Source: Desulfofarcimen acetoxidans DSM 771 (GTDB lineage Bacteria > Bacillota > Desulfotomaculia > Desulfotomaculales > Desulfofarciminaceae). From it: a stretch of 64,000 nucleotides of DNA. Under the pieces are notes generated by a model that was not told the origin of the DNA, ran no database searches, and was given only the letters and a program-made list of their open reading frames with translations. The translations under genes were made by a program, and so were the position numbers. Location: NCBI RefSeq assembly GCF_000024205.1, contig NC_013216.1, forward strand, positions 4,481,625 through 4,545,624. The letters are read 5' to 3'. This document shows positions 26,002 through 34,121 of the stretch, piece after piece. Each line of letters starts with the position of its first letter. Positions within the stretch are counted from its first letter, which is position 1.

Positions 26002-26963
26002 ATCTTCTCTACCTCAAATCCTAGTTCTTTTAACATTATCATATCTTCATTAACAGTAATTCCCGATGTTGTCAGCATATCACCTGAAATTGCAGCATTT
26101 GCTCCCGACAAAAAGACCGCCCTTCCCTTATCATTCAAAAGTCCCCGCCCCCCGGCCAGACGAATAGCGGCATTGGGAATAATAAAACGAAAAAGAGCAG
26201 CTATCTGTCTTACCTCATTAATTTTCAATACAGGTAAATGTTCAAAAGGTGTGCCTTTGATCGGATTTAGAATATTAACCGGAACAGAACTAATTCCTAG
26301 ATTGCGAATGTCCATCACCATGTCTATCCTGTCCTCCATGGTTTCGCCAAGTCCCATAATACCACCGCTGCACACTTCTAACCCAGCTTGCTGAGCAGCT
26401 TTTATGGCATTTATTTTGTCGTCATAGGTGTGAGTCGTACAAATGTTAGGAAAGTTTCTGCGGGAAGTTTCAAGATTATTGTGGTACCGTGCAACACCCG
26501 CGTTTTTCAATTTTTTGAACTGCTCAAAAGAAAGCAGTCCGTGAGATGCACACAAGGAAATACCGCAGGTGGTTTTGATGTTCCTATAGCTTTCGCAGAG
26601 TTCTTCTATTTCTCTGTTAGATAACCTTTTTCCTGAAGTGACGACAGAATAACGCAAAATTCCCATTTGCTGATTATATTTTGCGTCTTTTTTAAGCCTA
26701 TCAGAATCGTGCAAAGGATATTCCTCTACTTCGGTATGGTAATATACAGATTGAGCGCAGTATTTGCAATCTTCCGAGCACTTACCGCCTTTTCCATTAA
26801 TAATGCTGCAAATATCAAAGGAATTTCCGCAAAAGCGATACCGAAGTTCATTGGCACAATCGCACAGTTCTTGTAAATTTTCATTAATTAAAGAAAGTGC
26901 ATCCTCTCTGGTGATTTGGTATCCGTAAAAAATTTTATTTTTGAGTGTTACAGCAGCGCTCAT
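25998..26963 (-). CDS. bioB: Biotin synthase
   Basis: Radical SAM enzyme that inserts sulfur into dethiobiotin. I place the start at ATG 26963, which overlaps the bioY stop (ATGA) and follows AAAGGAAG, giving 321 residues; the open frame extends to 27077 within bioY. Cys62, Cys66 and Cys69 (CSEDCKYC) bind the 4Fe-4S cluster; CGISLCAS and YHNNLETSRRNFP are BioB motifs, and the Arg in AIRLAGGRG fits the 2Fe-2S site. Confidence 0.95.
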   Translation of the reverse strand: MSAAVTLKNKIFYGYQITREDALSLINENLQELCDCANELRYRFCGNSFDICSIINGKGGKCSEDCKYCAQSVYYHTEVEEYPLHDSDRLKKDAKYNQQMGILRYSVVTSGKRLSNREIEELCESYRNIKTTCGISLCASHGLLSFEQFKKLKNAGVARYHNNLETSRRNFPNICTTHTYDDKINAIKAAQQAGLEVCSGGIMGLGETMEDRIDMVMDIRNLGISSVPVNILNPIKGTPFEHLPVLKINEVRQIAALFRFIIPNAAIRLAGGRGLLNDKGRAVFLSGANAAISGDMLTTSGITVNEDMIMLKELGFEVEKI

Positions 26964-27526
26964 AGCTGACTTCCTTTCACAATTGGAATTAATCTTTTTG
27001 CCAGGACAGCGCTTGTAAAGCAAATCGCAATATCCCCTGGCACAGCAAGAATAAAACCATATAATATCAGCGCCCAAACCCCTATCGGTGAATTCATATA
27101 ATAATTTGCTATTATGTAATAATAGGACATTCCAAACAGGTAAACAATTCCAAGACCTGCAAACCCTGCTGCCAAAAGTCTTTTAGAGCTTGGTGTTTTA
27201 GTTTTTTCCGCTATAAACCCTGTCAACCAGGCTCCTGCCATGAATCCTATGATGTATCCAAAAGTTGGCCGAAAGATATACCCGATGCCGCCTCCTCCTG
27301 TGAAAACCGGAATTCCAATCAGACCCATAGCAATGTATATCGCAACCGAAATTGCCCCCAATTTTTTTCCAAGAAGCAATCCGGCCAGGTTTGCAAACAA
27401 AAATTGCAAAGTAAACGGCACTATCGGAACAGGTATTTTGATATAGGCTCCAATGGCTATTAAGTCCGCAAACACCGCACACAATATTAAATTTCTGGTA
27501 TTCCATTGTTTGTTTTTAATAGTCAT
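26960..27526 (-). CDS. bioY: Biotin transporter substrate-binding component (ECF S protein)
   Basis: 188 residues with about six hydrophobic helices; KIPVPIVPFTLQFLFANLAGLLLG and PTFGYIIGFMAGAWLTG are the BioY signatures. It sits in the membrane and captures biotin, pairing with the shared EcfAT energy module, which is not seen here. It is the first gene of the operon, so uptake and the last three steps of synthesis are switched together by the upstream BirA-type operator. Confidence 0.93.
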   Translation of the reverse strand: MTIKNKQWNTRNLILCAVFADLIAIGAYIKIPVPIVPFTLQFLFANLAGLLLGKKLGAISVAIYIAMGLIGIPVFTGGGGIGYIFRPTFGYIIGFMAGAWLTGFIAEKTKTPSSKRLLAAGFAGLGIVYLFGMSYYYIIANYYMNSPIGVWALILYGFILAVPGDIAICFTSAVLAKRLIPIVKGSQL

Positions 27527-27579
27527 TTTTATCTCCCTATTGAAATTGATTCGGGATGCTATCTCCCTACCTATTTTGT

Positions 27580-27634
27580 ATTATAGTAGTAATTAGCCAA
27601 TGTCGTCAACCATAATATTTTTTTAGGTTGACGA
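27580..27634 (-). promoter_or_regulatory. Biotin operon promoter and BirA operator
   Basis: TCGTCAACC (27603-27611) and GGTTGACGA (27626-27634) are exact inverted complements, 14 bp apart, the spacing of BirA operators. On the minus strand the inner half contains the -35 TTGACG (27604-27609), with TATAAT at 27580-27585 after 18 bp. Binding of biotinyl-AMP-loaded BirA would block the promoter. BirA itself is not in the window. Confidence 0.85.
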
Positions 27635-27653
27635 TAAGACCTGAATTCGGCAG

Positions 27654-27850
27654 CAAAAAACCACCTATTTTACGGTGGCATTCATAGGACATTTGAGAAA
27701 CCATAGTTTCTCATGTTCCTTGCAAAAGCCTATATCATGTTCTTGTAGCCTCTACCGACTACCACCCAAAAAGAACTACAATCGCTTGCAGTTCCTAACT
27801 TTACTCGGAAAGTTTGGTCAAAAAAGATGCAAGGACAAACTGCAAATTAT
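27654..27850 (-). ncRNA. Candidate structured RNA upstream of bioY
   Basis: No coding frame is convincing here. On the minus strand there are, in order: an 8-bp closing stem TTGCAGTT/AACTGCAA (27786-27845); a GTTCTT/AAGAAC stem enclosing TAGTC/GGCTA (27739-27776); a long hairpin AGGAACAT-GAGAAAC with loop TATG (27686-27720); and a terminator CCACC/GGTGG with T6 (27655-27678). A possible promoter (TTTGAT, 16 bp, TAAAAT) lies near 27850-27880. It could be an independent small RNA or a riboswitch-like leader ending before the bio promoter. I cannot match a known family. Confidence 0.4.
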
Positions 27851-28568
27851 GCTTATTTTATGGAGTTAAGAACTTTATCAAAGTTTAACCGTTCTCGCCC
27901 TTAGACTATTTTCCATAATACCACCCGGTTATTACTTCGACGCATGCAAAATTATCCCTTAAAATTATTTTACGTGGAATATTTTTAGAGCAAAAAACAT
28001 ATGGATACCCACTAATTTTTATTAATGTGGTTAATAGTTAAGCAATTTTAATATTCCTTTAAGCTTCGGAAGATATTATTAGAGTGCGATAATTTTAAAA
28101 CTCCGGCCAAGCCGTTAATATATAATCTCAATTCACAATCCTCCTTCTTACCTCCGCCTTGCGGGGGTTTTTATTTTGTAAATAACTGACCTATAAAACT
28201 TTACTCTTAGTTCATCAATCAAGCATTCACACGGAGTTCATAATGATAGTATAAAATCATAATCATAACCACAAACAAATACAAAACACTAAAAACTGGC
28301 CAGGGCAAGTTAACATACACCCCTAAATACTAGTTCCCAATAGCCTCTGCTTGCGGAGGTTTTCTTTTGGTCAGAATAAGATAAGCAATTTATTGACAAT
28401 CTGTTTTATAATGGTAATATGGTCAAATCACTGTTTGGGAGGAGATGCTAATATTGACTAAAGAATTGATTAATAAGTTAAATAATAAGGCATAAAAATA
28501 AAGGTATTGCCCGTTTTAAATAGAAATAGATTATTTATCCAAAGTAGAGTATGTTAGGAGGAGATAGT
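27851..28568. other. Non-coding gap with two orphan terminators
   Basis: About 700 bp without a convincing gene. It holds two plus-strand terminators, CCTCCGC-CTT-GCGGGGG plus T5 (28151-28172) and CCTCTGC-TT-GCGGAGG plus T4 (28344-28366), whose source transcripts are not apparent. A possible 13-codon frame begins at TTG 28454 behind GGGAGGAG and ends at 28495. Confidence 0.5.
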
Positions 28569-28796
28569 TTGATACCATTCATAACTGTTGTATTTTTGGG
28601 ATTATTAGGAGTTATATTATTTTCTATTTTTGGGAATAAAAATAGAAAATCACCAAACAACAAACGCTCTTCAGAGACACCTTTCTTCAGTACTCATCAT
28701 CATGATTGCTGCAATAATGATCATGGTTACTTTGGCGGGGATAGTTCAGATTGTGGAGGCGGAGGAGGAGATTGCGGAGGTGGGGGCTGTGATTAG
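28569..28796 (+). CDS. Small membrane protein with Cys/Gly/His tail
   Basis: 75 residues starting at TTG 28569, which is correctly spaced behind AGGAGG; the upstream ATG at 28551 lies before that ribosome binding site. One N-terminal membrane helix (FITVVFLGLLGVILFSIF) is followed by a basic stop-transfer segment and a tail rich in His, Cys, Asp and Gly (HHHDCCNNDHGYF … DCGGGGGDCGGGGCD). The tail could bind metal. Similar short helix-plus-Gly-tail proteins are common in Firmicutes but have no assigned role. A terminator follows at 28838. Confidence 0.65.
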   Translation: MIPFITVVFLGLLGVILFSIFGNKNRKSPNNKRSSETPFFSTHHHDCCNNDHGYFGGDSSDCGGGGGDCGGGGCD

Positions 28797-29040
28797 TTTC
28801 AATGAAACAAAATCCCCCTATAAGGTAGGATAAACAAAAAAGCCTCGAAGTCTCAAGGCTCCAAGGCTTTTTTTGCGTATGTACTCGCCAATAGTCATTT
28901 TCTCTTTTTCTGCTCTTCTTTGGATTATTTCTAACTCTGATTTCAAAAACGGATGGATTTTGTTTCTTTTTTTCATCTGGTATTTCGGTCTTTCTACCGG
29001 CTCCCTCCCTTGCTCCTCCTCGCGGAGCGCAACATATCAT
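28687..29040 (-). pseudogene. Possible remnant with GGAREGAGRK motif
   Basis: A minus-strand frame from ATG 29040, behind GGGGAGGTG. It begins with a Cys- and Pro-containing stretch and RGGAREGAGRK, the N-terminal signature of small phage- or plasmid-encoded proteins of unknown role. After about 55 codons it runs through a strong terminator and the opposite-strand gene, so the real product probably ended earlier or the gene is broken by a frameshift. Confidence 0.35.
28838..28874. terminator. Bidirectional terminator
   Basis: Arms AAAAGCCT and AGGCTTTT flank an inner CTCAAGGCTC segment, with A/T tracts on both sides; it serves the small membrane protein and possibly the opposing frame ending nearby. 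Confidence 0.7.
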
Positions 29041-29142
29041 CTCACTCACCTCCCCTATACTAGTAGAACAATTCTTAATTATCATTGAACCACAAATCGA
29101 CATGGTATATAATTCCCTGTAATAAATAATAAGTGGGAAAAT

Positions 29143-29167
29143 AAAAAACCGCCCCCGAGACTGAGCG
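29143..29167 (-). terminator. Terminator after a tiny minus-strand frame
   Basis: CGCTC/GGGCG stem with T6 on the minus strand, about 35 bp after the 10-codon frame that ends at 29201. Confidence 0.5.
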
Positions 29168-29200
29168 ATCTAAAATATAATGCTTATACATAATTAATTT

Positions 29201-29233
29201 TTAGGTAACAATTAACATTTTTATACTAAACAT
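29201..29233 (-). CDS. Tiny open frame, 10 codons
   Basis: Reads MFSIKMLIVT. It begins 8 nt after CAGGAGG, a near-perfect ribosome binding site, and is followed by a terminator. Its ribosome binding site and start mirror those of the divergent 25-codon frame at 29302 (both read AGGAGGTT.TTATTATGTT). It may be a real micropeptide or a leader peptide. Confidence 0.35.
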   Translation of the reverse strand: MFSIKMLIVT

Positions 29234-29301
29234 AATAACAACCTCCTGTACATAAATATATTAATGTGGGTTATATATTTAAAAATAAGGAGGTTATTAT
29301 T

Positions 29302-29379
29302 ATGTTGTACTTTTTATTGTTAAGACTAAGAACACTTCATTTTGTCATTAATTTACGCATTAAATTAGCTTTTTATTAA
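29302..29379 (+). CDS. Tiny open frame, 25 codons, hydrophobic and basic
   Basis: Starts at ATG 29302, 8 nt after AAGGAGG, and ends at TAA 29379; a perfect terminator follows 6 bp later. The product begins MLYFLLLRLRTLHF and mixes leucine-rich stretches with Arg, His and Lys, like a small membrane-active peptide. Type I toxin-like or signalling roles are possible but unproven. Confidence 0.45.
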   Translation: MLYFLLLRLRTLHFVINLRIKLAFY

Positions 29380-29385
29380 CATTTT

Positions 29386-29406
29386 CCCGGCGCTTGCCGG
29401 GTTTTT
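29386..29406 (+). terminator. Terminator of the 25-codon frame
   Basis: CCCGGC-GCTT-GCCGGG followed by T5, a textbook intrinsic terminator. Confidence 0.85.
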
Positions 29407-29433
29407 AATTGTTTATATAAGAATAATGCACTT

Positions 29434-29460
29434 AATTATACTCCCACTGAGAGTATAATT
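29434..29460. repeat. 10-bp perfect inverted repeat
   Basis: AATTATACTC and GAGTATAATT separated by 7 nt; AT-rich, could be an operator. It has no T-tract. Confidence 0.4.
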
Positions 29461-29791
29461 TATTCTATGCAGAACAGATTATTAATATAATTAATTAGTA
29501 AAAAAATATAATATGTTCTACTAAAAAATTCATCAGAAGTATGGCAAAAACCAGTCTCCATTAACAGGGCAAGAAAATTAATCTGAATCATTATATTTTA
29601 TATGAAAGCAAGGATTACCATTTCTAACAGGGTAGAATATTTACCCCGTGCTTGGTATCCTTTAGTAGGTCAGAAAAATTATAGCGTCTCCCTACCAAAA
29701 TCCTCGGCAAGAGAGTCGCATATCCTTCATTAAATTTCCGATAAATTGCAAAAAGTATATATTAAGCAATGTTGCCATTAACTAATTTTAT

Positions 29792-29819
29792 AAAAAAAGA
29801 ACCTCCGGGCTCTTTTTTT
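29792..29819. terminator. Terminator of the 20-codon frame
   Basis: AAAAAAAGA(A)CC-TCCG-GG(C)TCTTTTTTT, symmetrical; 17 bp after the stop of the minus-strand frame. Confidence 0.8.
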
Positions 29820-29835
29820 ATAAAACCACAATGAT

Positions 29836-29898
29836 TTACGGCAATAGAATCCATACTATTAGTTTCCATACAAAAACTTTTAAAGGGGCAGTAGCCAT
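29836..29898 (-). CDS. Tiny open frame, 20 codons, hydrophobic
   Basis: Starts at ATG 29898, 6 nt after AAGGAGG, and ends at TAA 29836. The product starts MATAPLKVFVWK and continues as a short Trp/Ile/Leu-rich segment, so it probably enters the membrane. On the mRNA, CTTGCC pairs with GGCAAG that overlaps the ribosome binding site, which would restrict translation. It is followed by its own terminator. The function is unknown. Confidence 0.45.
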   Translation of the reverse strand: MATAPLKVFVWKLIVWILLP

Positions 29899-30029
29899 GT
29901 TATCCCTCCTTGCCATTTTCCATATACTTCGGCAAGAGGTTTGTGTTTCCTTTATTGAATTTTTGACAAATTACAACAACTTTATATTAAGTCATATCTA
30001 CCATTAAAATAATTTTATCGCAAAATAAA

Positions 30030-30046
30030 AGAGCCTGGTAGGCTCT
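30030..30046 (-). terminator. Terminator overlapping the DUF2007 stop
   Basis: AGAGCC-TACCA-GGCTCT with TTTTATTTT on the minus strand; the stem includes the stop codon. Confidence 0.8.
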
Positions 30047-30257
30047 AATCCATTGAAGATAATATTTCTTTTGCCGCTTCAATATCAGATTGATGTACAA
30101 CTAATCTAATTCCACCAATTGTAATAGGGGAATAGACGTACGTTGCTGAATGTTCATCTAATAAATGAGCCTTAATGCCCTCGCTTTCTAACAAACTTTT
30201 TATAATATGTGCCTCCGTAGCATCAAAAAAAGTACGCAACGTAACAAGTTTATCCAT
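30045..30257 (-). CDS. DUF2007-like small protein
   Basis: 70 residues: LVTLRTFFDATEAHIIKSLLESEGIKAHLLDE…IGGIRLVVHQSDIEAAKEILSSM. This is the classic DUF2007 pattern (strand, helix, then GGIRLVVxxxDxExA), found in many bacteria and thought to act in signalling or protein quality control. It stands alone with its own terminator. The assignment is by pattern; the exact role is unknown. Confidence 0.8.
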   Translation of the reverse strand: MDKLVTLRTFFDATEAHIIKSLLESEGIKAHLLDEHSATYVYSPITIGGIRLVVHQSDIEAAKEILSSMD

Positions 30258-30310
30258 AAAAATCCACCCCGTTTTTACTTTTAGTATACACTATTAGCCA
30301 AACCAGGTAA

Positions 30311-30345
30311 AATACAAAACCGCCCTACTCAGGCGGTTTTGTATT
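30311..30345. terminator. Terminator of the Spo0E-like gene
   Basis: AATACAAAACCGCC and GGCGGTTTTGTATT form a perfect 14-bp stem around a 7-nt loop, with T5 after it. Confidence 0.85.
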
Positions 30346-30516
30346 TTTCTTTATAATTCGATAATACTCGTTTAGTACAGCATCAAGCATCTGGCTTGCA
30401 GCAAGAGCTTCCAGGTCAGCAAAGCCTTTAGCAATATCTAATTCATGTAGCTTTTGGCGCAACTCCTCTATTATTTCAAGAAGTTCCTTATGGTTATTCG
30501 GCTGTTGTTGGGTCAA
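30325..30516 (-). CDS. Spo0E-like aspartyl-phosphate phosphatase
   Basis: 63 residues from TTG 30516, overlapping the end of the DUF4242 gene by 23 bp; GAGG lies 12 nt upstream. The pattern IEELRQKLHELDIAKGFADLEALAASQMLDAVLNEY fits the Spo0E helical hairpin with SQxLD as signature (here SQMLD). These small proteins dephosphorylate Spo0A~P and delay sporulation. Its stop lies within the terminator stem. Confidence 0.75.
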   Translation of the reverse strand: MTQQQPNNHKELLEIIEELRQKLHELDIAKGFADLEALAASQMLDAVLNEYYRIIKKNTKPPE

Positions 30517-30766
30517 TGATTCTTTTTACCTCGGAAATATTATTGGCCGGGAAACCACCTTGTTTAGCATGCTCCATAACCATTTCTTTATTAGGCGCAA
30601 CATATACACAATATATTTTGTCATCTGTTACGTAACTTTCAACCCATTGAATTTCAGGACCTAATTTGTTTAATACCCCGCATGATTTTTGGGAAATTGC
30701 CTTTAATTCTTCCGTTGTTAAATTTCCTGCACCAGGAATTTCCCTCTCAATAACGTACTTAGGCAT
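30494..30766 (-). CDS. DUF4242-like protein
   Basis: 90 residues; starts at ATG 30766 behind AAAAGGAG. MPKYVIEREIPGAGNLTTEELKAISQKS, then WVESYVTDDKIYCVYVAPNKEMVMEHAKQGGFPANNISEVK is the conserved DUF4242 layout, a ferredoxin-like fold reported to bind nickel in one actinobacterial member (SCO4226). It is coupled by overlap to the Spo0E-like gene. The role here is unknown. Confidence 0.8.
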   Translation of the reverse strand: MPKYVIEREIPGAGNLTTEELKAISQKSCGVLNKLGPEIQWVESYVTDDKIYCVYVAPNKEMVMEHAKQGGFPANNISEVKRIIDPTTAE

Positions 30767-30945
30767 AGTACTGGTCTCCTTTTGGTATATTTATAAATTT
30801 TAAATATTGCAAAATTCGTACCAATATTTAAAATATCCAAAAGGAATACAATCTAAACAAATTGTTTTAAAGCTGAACAAAGTAACGATTTATTAAAGAA
30901 CAACTGCTAGATATTGATACATCTTTTATCCAGTATATCAAATAA

Positions 30946-30968
30946 TAACCGCCCTCGCCAGGCGGCTC
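30946..30968 (-). terminator. Terminator after the 60-residue frame
   Basis: CCGCC-TGGCGAG-GGCGG with TTATTATT on the minus strand, just beyond the stop at 30970. Confidence 0.7.
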
Positions 30969-30969
30969 C

Positions 30970-31149
30970 TCATTTCTTCTTTCTTTGCTGCTGTTTCCGT
31001 TGTTGCAGTTCAGCTAACTCCTCGCTCTTTATTTTAGCAATAATCTTCTTCCACCAACCGGACTCATAAACCCACACACCGTTCACGCACCTATAATCGT
31101 GCGGGTTAATTGGACTTATCTTTAAGGGGTCTGGTCCTATCACTAACAC
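30970..31149 (-). CDS. Small basic hypothetical protein
   Basis: About 57-60 residues; possible starts are TTG 31152, GTG 31149 or GTG 31143 behind GGGAG. It reads GPDPLKISPINPHDYRCVNG, then WVYESGWWKKIIAKI and a Gln/Lys/Arg-rich tail (QQRKQQQRKKK). The strong terminator right after it supports a real gene. No family is recognised. Its 5' end overlaps the truncated start of the integrase remnant on the other strand. Confidence 0.5.
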   Translation of the reverse strand: MLVIGPDPLKISPINPHDYRCVNGVWVYESGWWKKIIAKIKSEELAELQQRKQQQRKKK

Positions 31150-31164
31150 CAACTCCCATTTTCT

Positions 31165-32130
31165 ATAATATCACAGATTCCAAAACTCAGGTAACAGTAA
31201 AGACATATGAAAGATATAAGCAAATAGTAAAACCTAGAGTATTGCCAAGAATGGGTGCTATACCACTAGAAAAGTTAAAACCTATACACCTGCAGCAATT
31301 TTACACCGATCTTTTATCCGGAGAAAGAGAAGATACCAGAGAAGGTGTGTTGTTATCAAGAACAGTATTACACCATCACAGAGTAATACACATGGCCCTG
31401 GAGATGGCTGTTAAGTGGCAATTGCTACCCCACAATGTAACCGATGCCGTTATCCCGCCGAAGATAATAAAACCAGAAATACATGTACTGGATGAGAATA
31501 GTGTTCGTGAAATGATAGCAGCCGCTAAAGGAACACCTTGTTATACCGCATTAATATTGGCAGTTAGTACCGGTATGAGGCGTTGTGAAATATACGTTTT
31601 GAGATGGAGAGATGTAAACCTAGAGGCTGGCAACATAGCAATAAACCAATCAGTTCAATACTCAAAGGAAAATGGCCTTTATTTCAAAGAACCTAAAAAT
31701 ATAAGGAGTGGACGTGTTTAAAAAAGCTAAAATTGAGCAAAACAAAACTAGACTGGCTTACGGTGAACAGTATCAAGATAGCGATTTGGTCTTTACTCAG
31801 GAAGATGGCATACCTCAACATCCGGACATAATCTCCAGTTGGTTTCCCCAATTCATGAAGAGGAACGGTTTGCCGAGAATTACTTTTCATGGACTCCGAC
31901 ACACTCATACCAGTCTTTTATTGAAAAGTGTAGAATCACTGAAGTTGATTTGTGATCGCTTAGGTCATAGTGGAATTGGAATTACTTCGGACACATATAC
32001 ACACCTGATGCCCAGGATGCAGAAAAATGCAGTTGAAAAATTAGAGGAACTAATTTTTTTGGCGACGTTGGGCACTAAATGGGCACCAAAAACACAAAAA
32101 AGCCTCCAGGGTTTAACCTGGAGGTCTTGA
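31165..32130 (+). pseudogene. Tyrosine integrase, truncated and frameshifted
   Basis: Two frames of a phage/ICE-type site-specific recombinase. The first (to 31721) starts inside the core-binding domain (TYERYKQIVKPRVLPRMGAIPLEKLKP) and includes the first catalytic Arg (STGMRRCEIYVLRWRDV); the N-terminal arm-binding domain is gone. The second (31708-32130) resumes as DVFKKAKIEQN and carries HGLRHTHTSLLL and LGHSGIGITSDTYTHL with the nucleophilic Tyr. About ten codons plus the frame were lost near 31710. Its 3' end abuts tRNA-Arg(CCT), a common integration site. It is a remnant of an integrated element. Confidence 0.85.
32103..32124. terminator. Hairpin between the integrase remnant and tRNA-Arg
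   Basis: CCTCCAGG-GTTTAA-CCTGGAGG with A- and T-rich flanks on both sides; it lies inside the last codons of the integrase frame and beyond the 3' end of the tRNA cluster. Confidence 0.75.
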
Positions 32131-32137
32131 TTTTATT

Positions 32138-32214
32138 TGGCGCGCCCGGGAGGACTCGAACCACCGGCACACGGTTTAGGAAACCGTTGCTCTATCCACC
32201 TGAGCTACGGGCGC
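32138..32214 (-). tRNA. tRNA-Arg (anticodon CCT)
   Basis: 77 nt including encoded CCA. Acceptor GCGCCCG pairs with CGGGCGC; anticodon stem-loop CGGTTTCCTAAACCG; T arm GGTTCGAGTCC. Its 3' end adjoins the integrase remnant. Confidence 0.95.
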
Positions 32215-32222
32215 ATAAACAA

Positions 32223-32299
32223 TGGCGTGCCCGAAGGGAGTCGAACCCCCAACCTTTAGATCCGTAGTCTAACGCTCTATCCAATTGAGCTACGGGCAC
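32223..32299 (-). tRNA. tRNA-Arg (anticodon ACG)
   Basis: 77 nt including CCA. Acceptor GTGCCCG/CGGGCAC; anticodon loop CTACGGA within TTAGA/TCTAA; T arm GGGTTCGACTCCC. Confidence 0.95.
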
Positions 32300-32316
32300 A
32301 TAATTTTATAGAGATT

Positions 32317-32346
32317 CAAAGAACTACGGTTAACCGTAGTTCTTTG
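32317..32346. repeat. 30-bp perfect palindrome between tRNA genes
   Basis: CAAAGAACTACGG-TTAA-CCGTAGTTCTTTG. No T-tract follows, so it is more likely a processing or pausing hairpin in the tRNA transcript than a terminator. Confidence 0.6.
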
Positions 32347-32351
32347 AAAAC

Positions 32352-32447
32352 TGGCGGAGAGACAGGGATTCGAACCCTGGATACGGGTTTTAAGACCGTA
32401 TAATCGCTTAGCAGGCGACCGCCTTCAGCCGACTCGGCCATCTCTCC
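32352..32447 (-). tRNA. tRNA-Ser (anticodon GCT)
   Basis: 96 nt including CCA; long variable arm. Acceptor GGAGAGA/TCTCTCC-type pairing, anticodon loop CTGCTAA, T arm GGGTTCGAATCCC. Confidence 0.94.
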
Positions 32448-32457
32448 AAAATCTTAA

Positions 32458-32547
32458 TGGCGGAGGGGGTGGGATTCGAACCCACGGAACCCGTAAAGGT
32501 TCAACGGTTTTCAAGACCGCCTCCTTCAACCGCTCGGACACCCCTCC
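32458..32547 (-). tRNA. tRNA-Ser (anticodon TGA)
   Basis: 90 nt including CCA; acceptor GGAGGGG/CCCCTCC, anticodon stem-loop CGGTCTTGAAAACCG, long variable arm, T arm GGGTTCGAATCCC. It lies beside serS. Confidence 0.95.
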
Positions 32548-32706
32548 AACCAGTGGTTATCGCATTCGCATAACGACAATAGGAAGTATATCATAATCAA
32601 AATATAATGTCAACTGGCCAAAACAACTAATTGTAAAAACATTAACATTATATTTCTATCCGGAGTATTTTAAATTATCTGTTACCATTATCCCATTTTA
32701 TTATAA

Positions 32707-33981
<1,275 letters not shown>

Positions 33982-34071
33982 TTAACCCCCAAATTAAAGG
34001 CTACAGTAGTTCTATATGTATATTTAAACGGAGTGTCTCTAAGTATCATTATATTAACTTTTATTTAACTT

Positions 34072-34109
34072 GAAGCTTTAGCGGGGGATAGTACCCCCGC
34101 TAAAGCTTC
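34072..34109. terminator. serA terminator
   Basis: 16-bp perfect stem GAAGCTTTAGCGGGGG/CCCCCGCTAAAGCTTC, 12 bp after the serA stop. Confidence 0.85.
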
Positions 34110-34121
34110 AATAATTACATT

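Larger units (their letters stand above)
29700..30040 (-). repeat. Duplicated intergenic module (two diverged copies)
   Basis: Copy A (about 29700-29822) and copy B (about 29930-30048) align over about 120 bp. Shared blocks include CGGCAAGAG, ATTAAATTT/ATTGAATTT, TATATTAAG, CCATTAA and AATTTTAT, each ending in a GAGCC-type terminator. On the minus strand each holds CTTGCC, then a GGCAAG (B) or GGTAGG (A) partner beside the ribosome binding site. Copy B leads into a 20-codon frame; copy A leads to nothing recognisable and looks decayed. Confidence 0.55.

Noticed and set aside
28454..28495. 13-codon frame after GGGAGGAG
   Set aside because: Too short and without a terminator or resemblance; mentioned only in the gap description.
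27600..30050. CRISPR array
   Set aside because: Repeats in this region are few, diverged and not evenly spaced; no array was found anywhere in the window.
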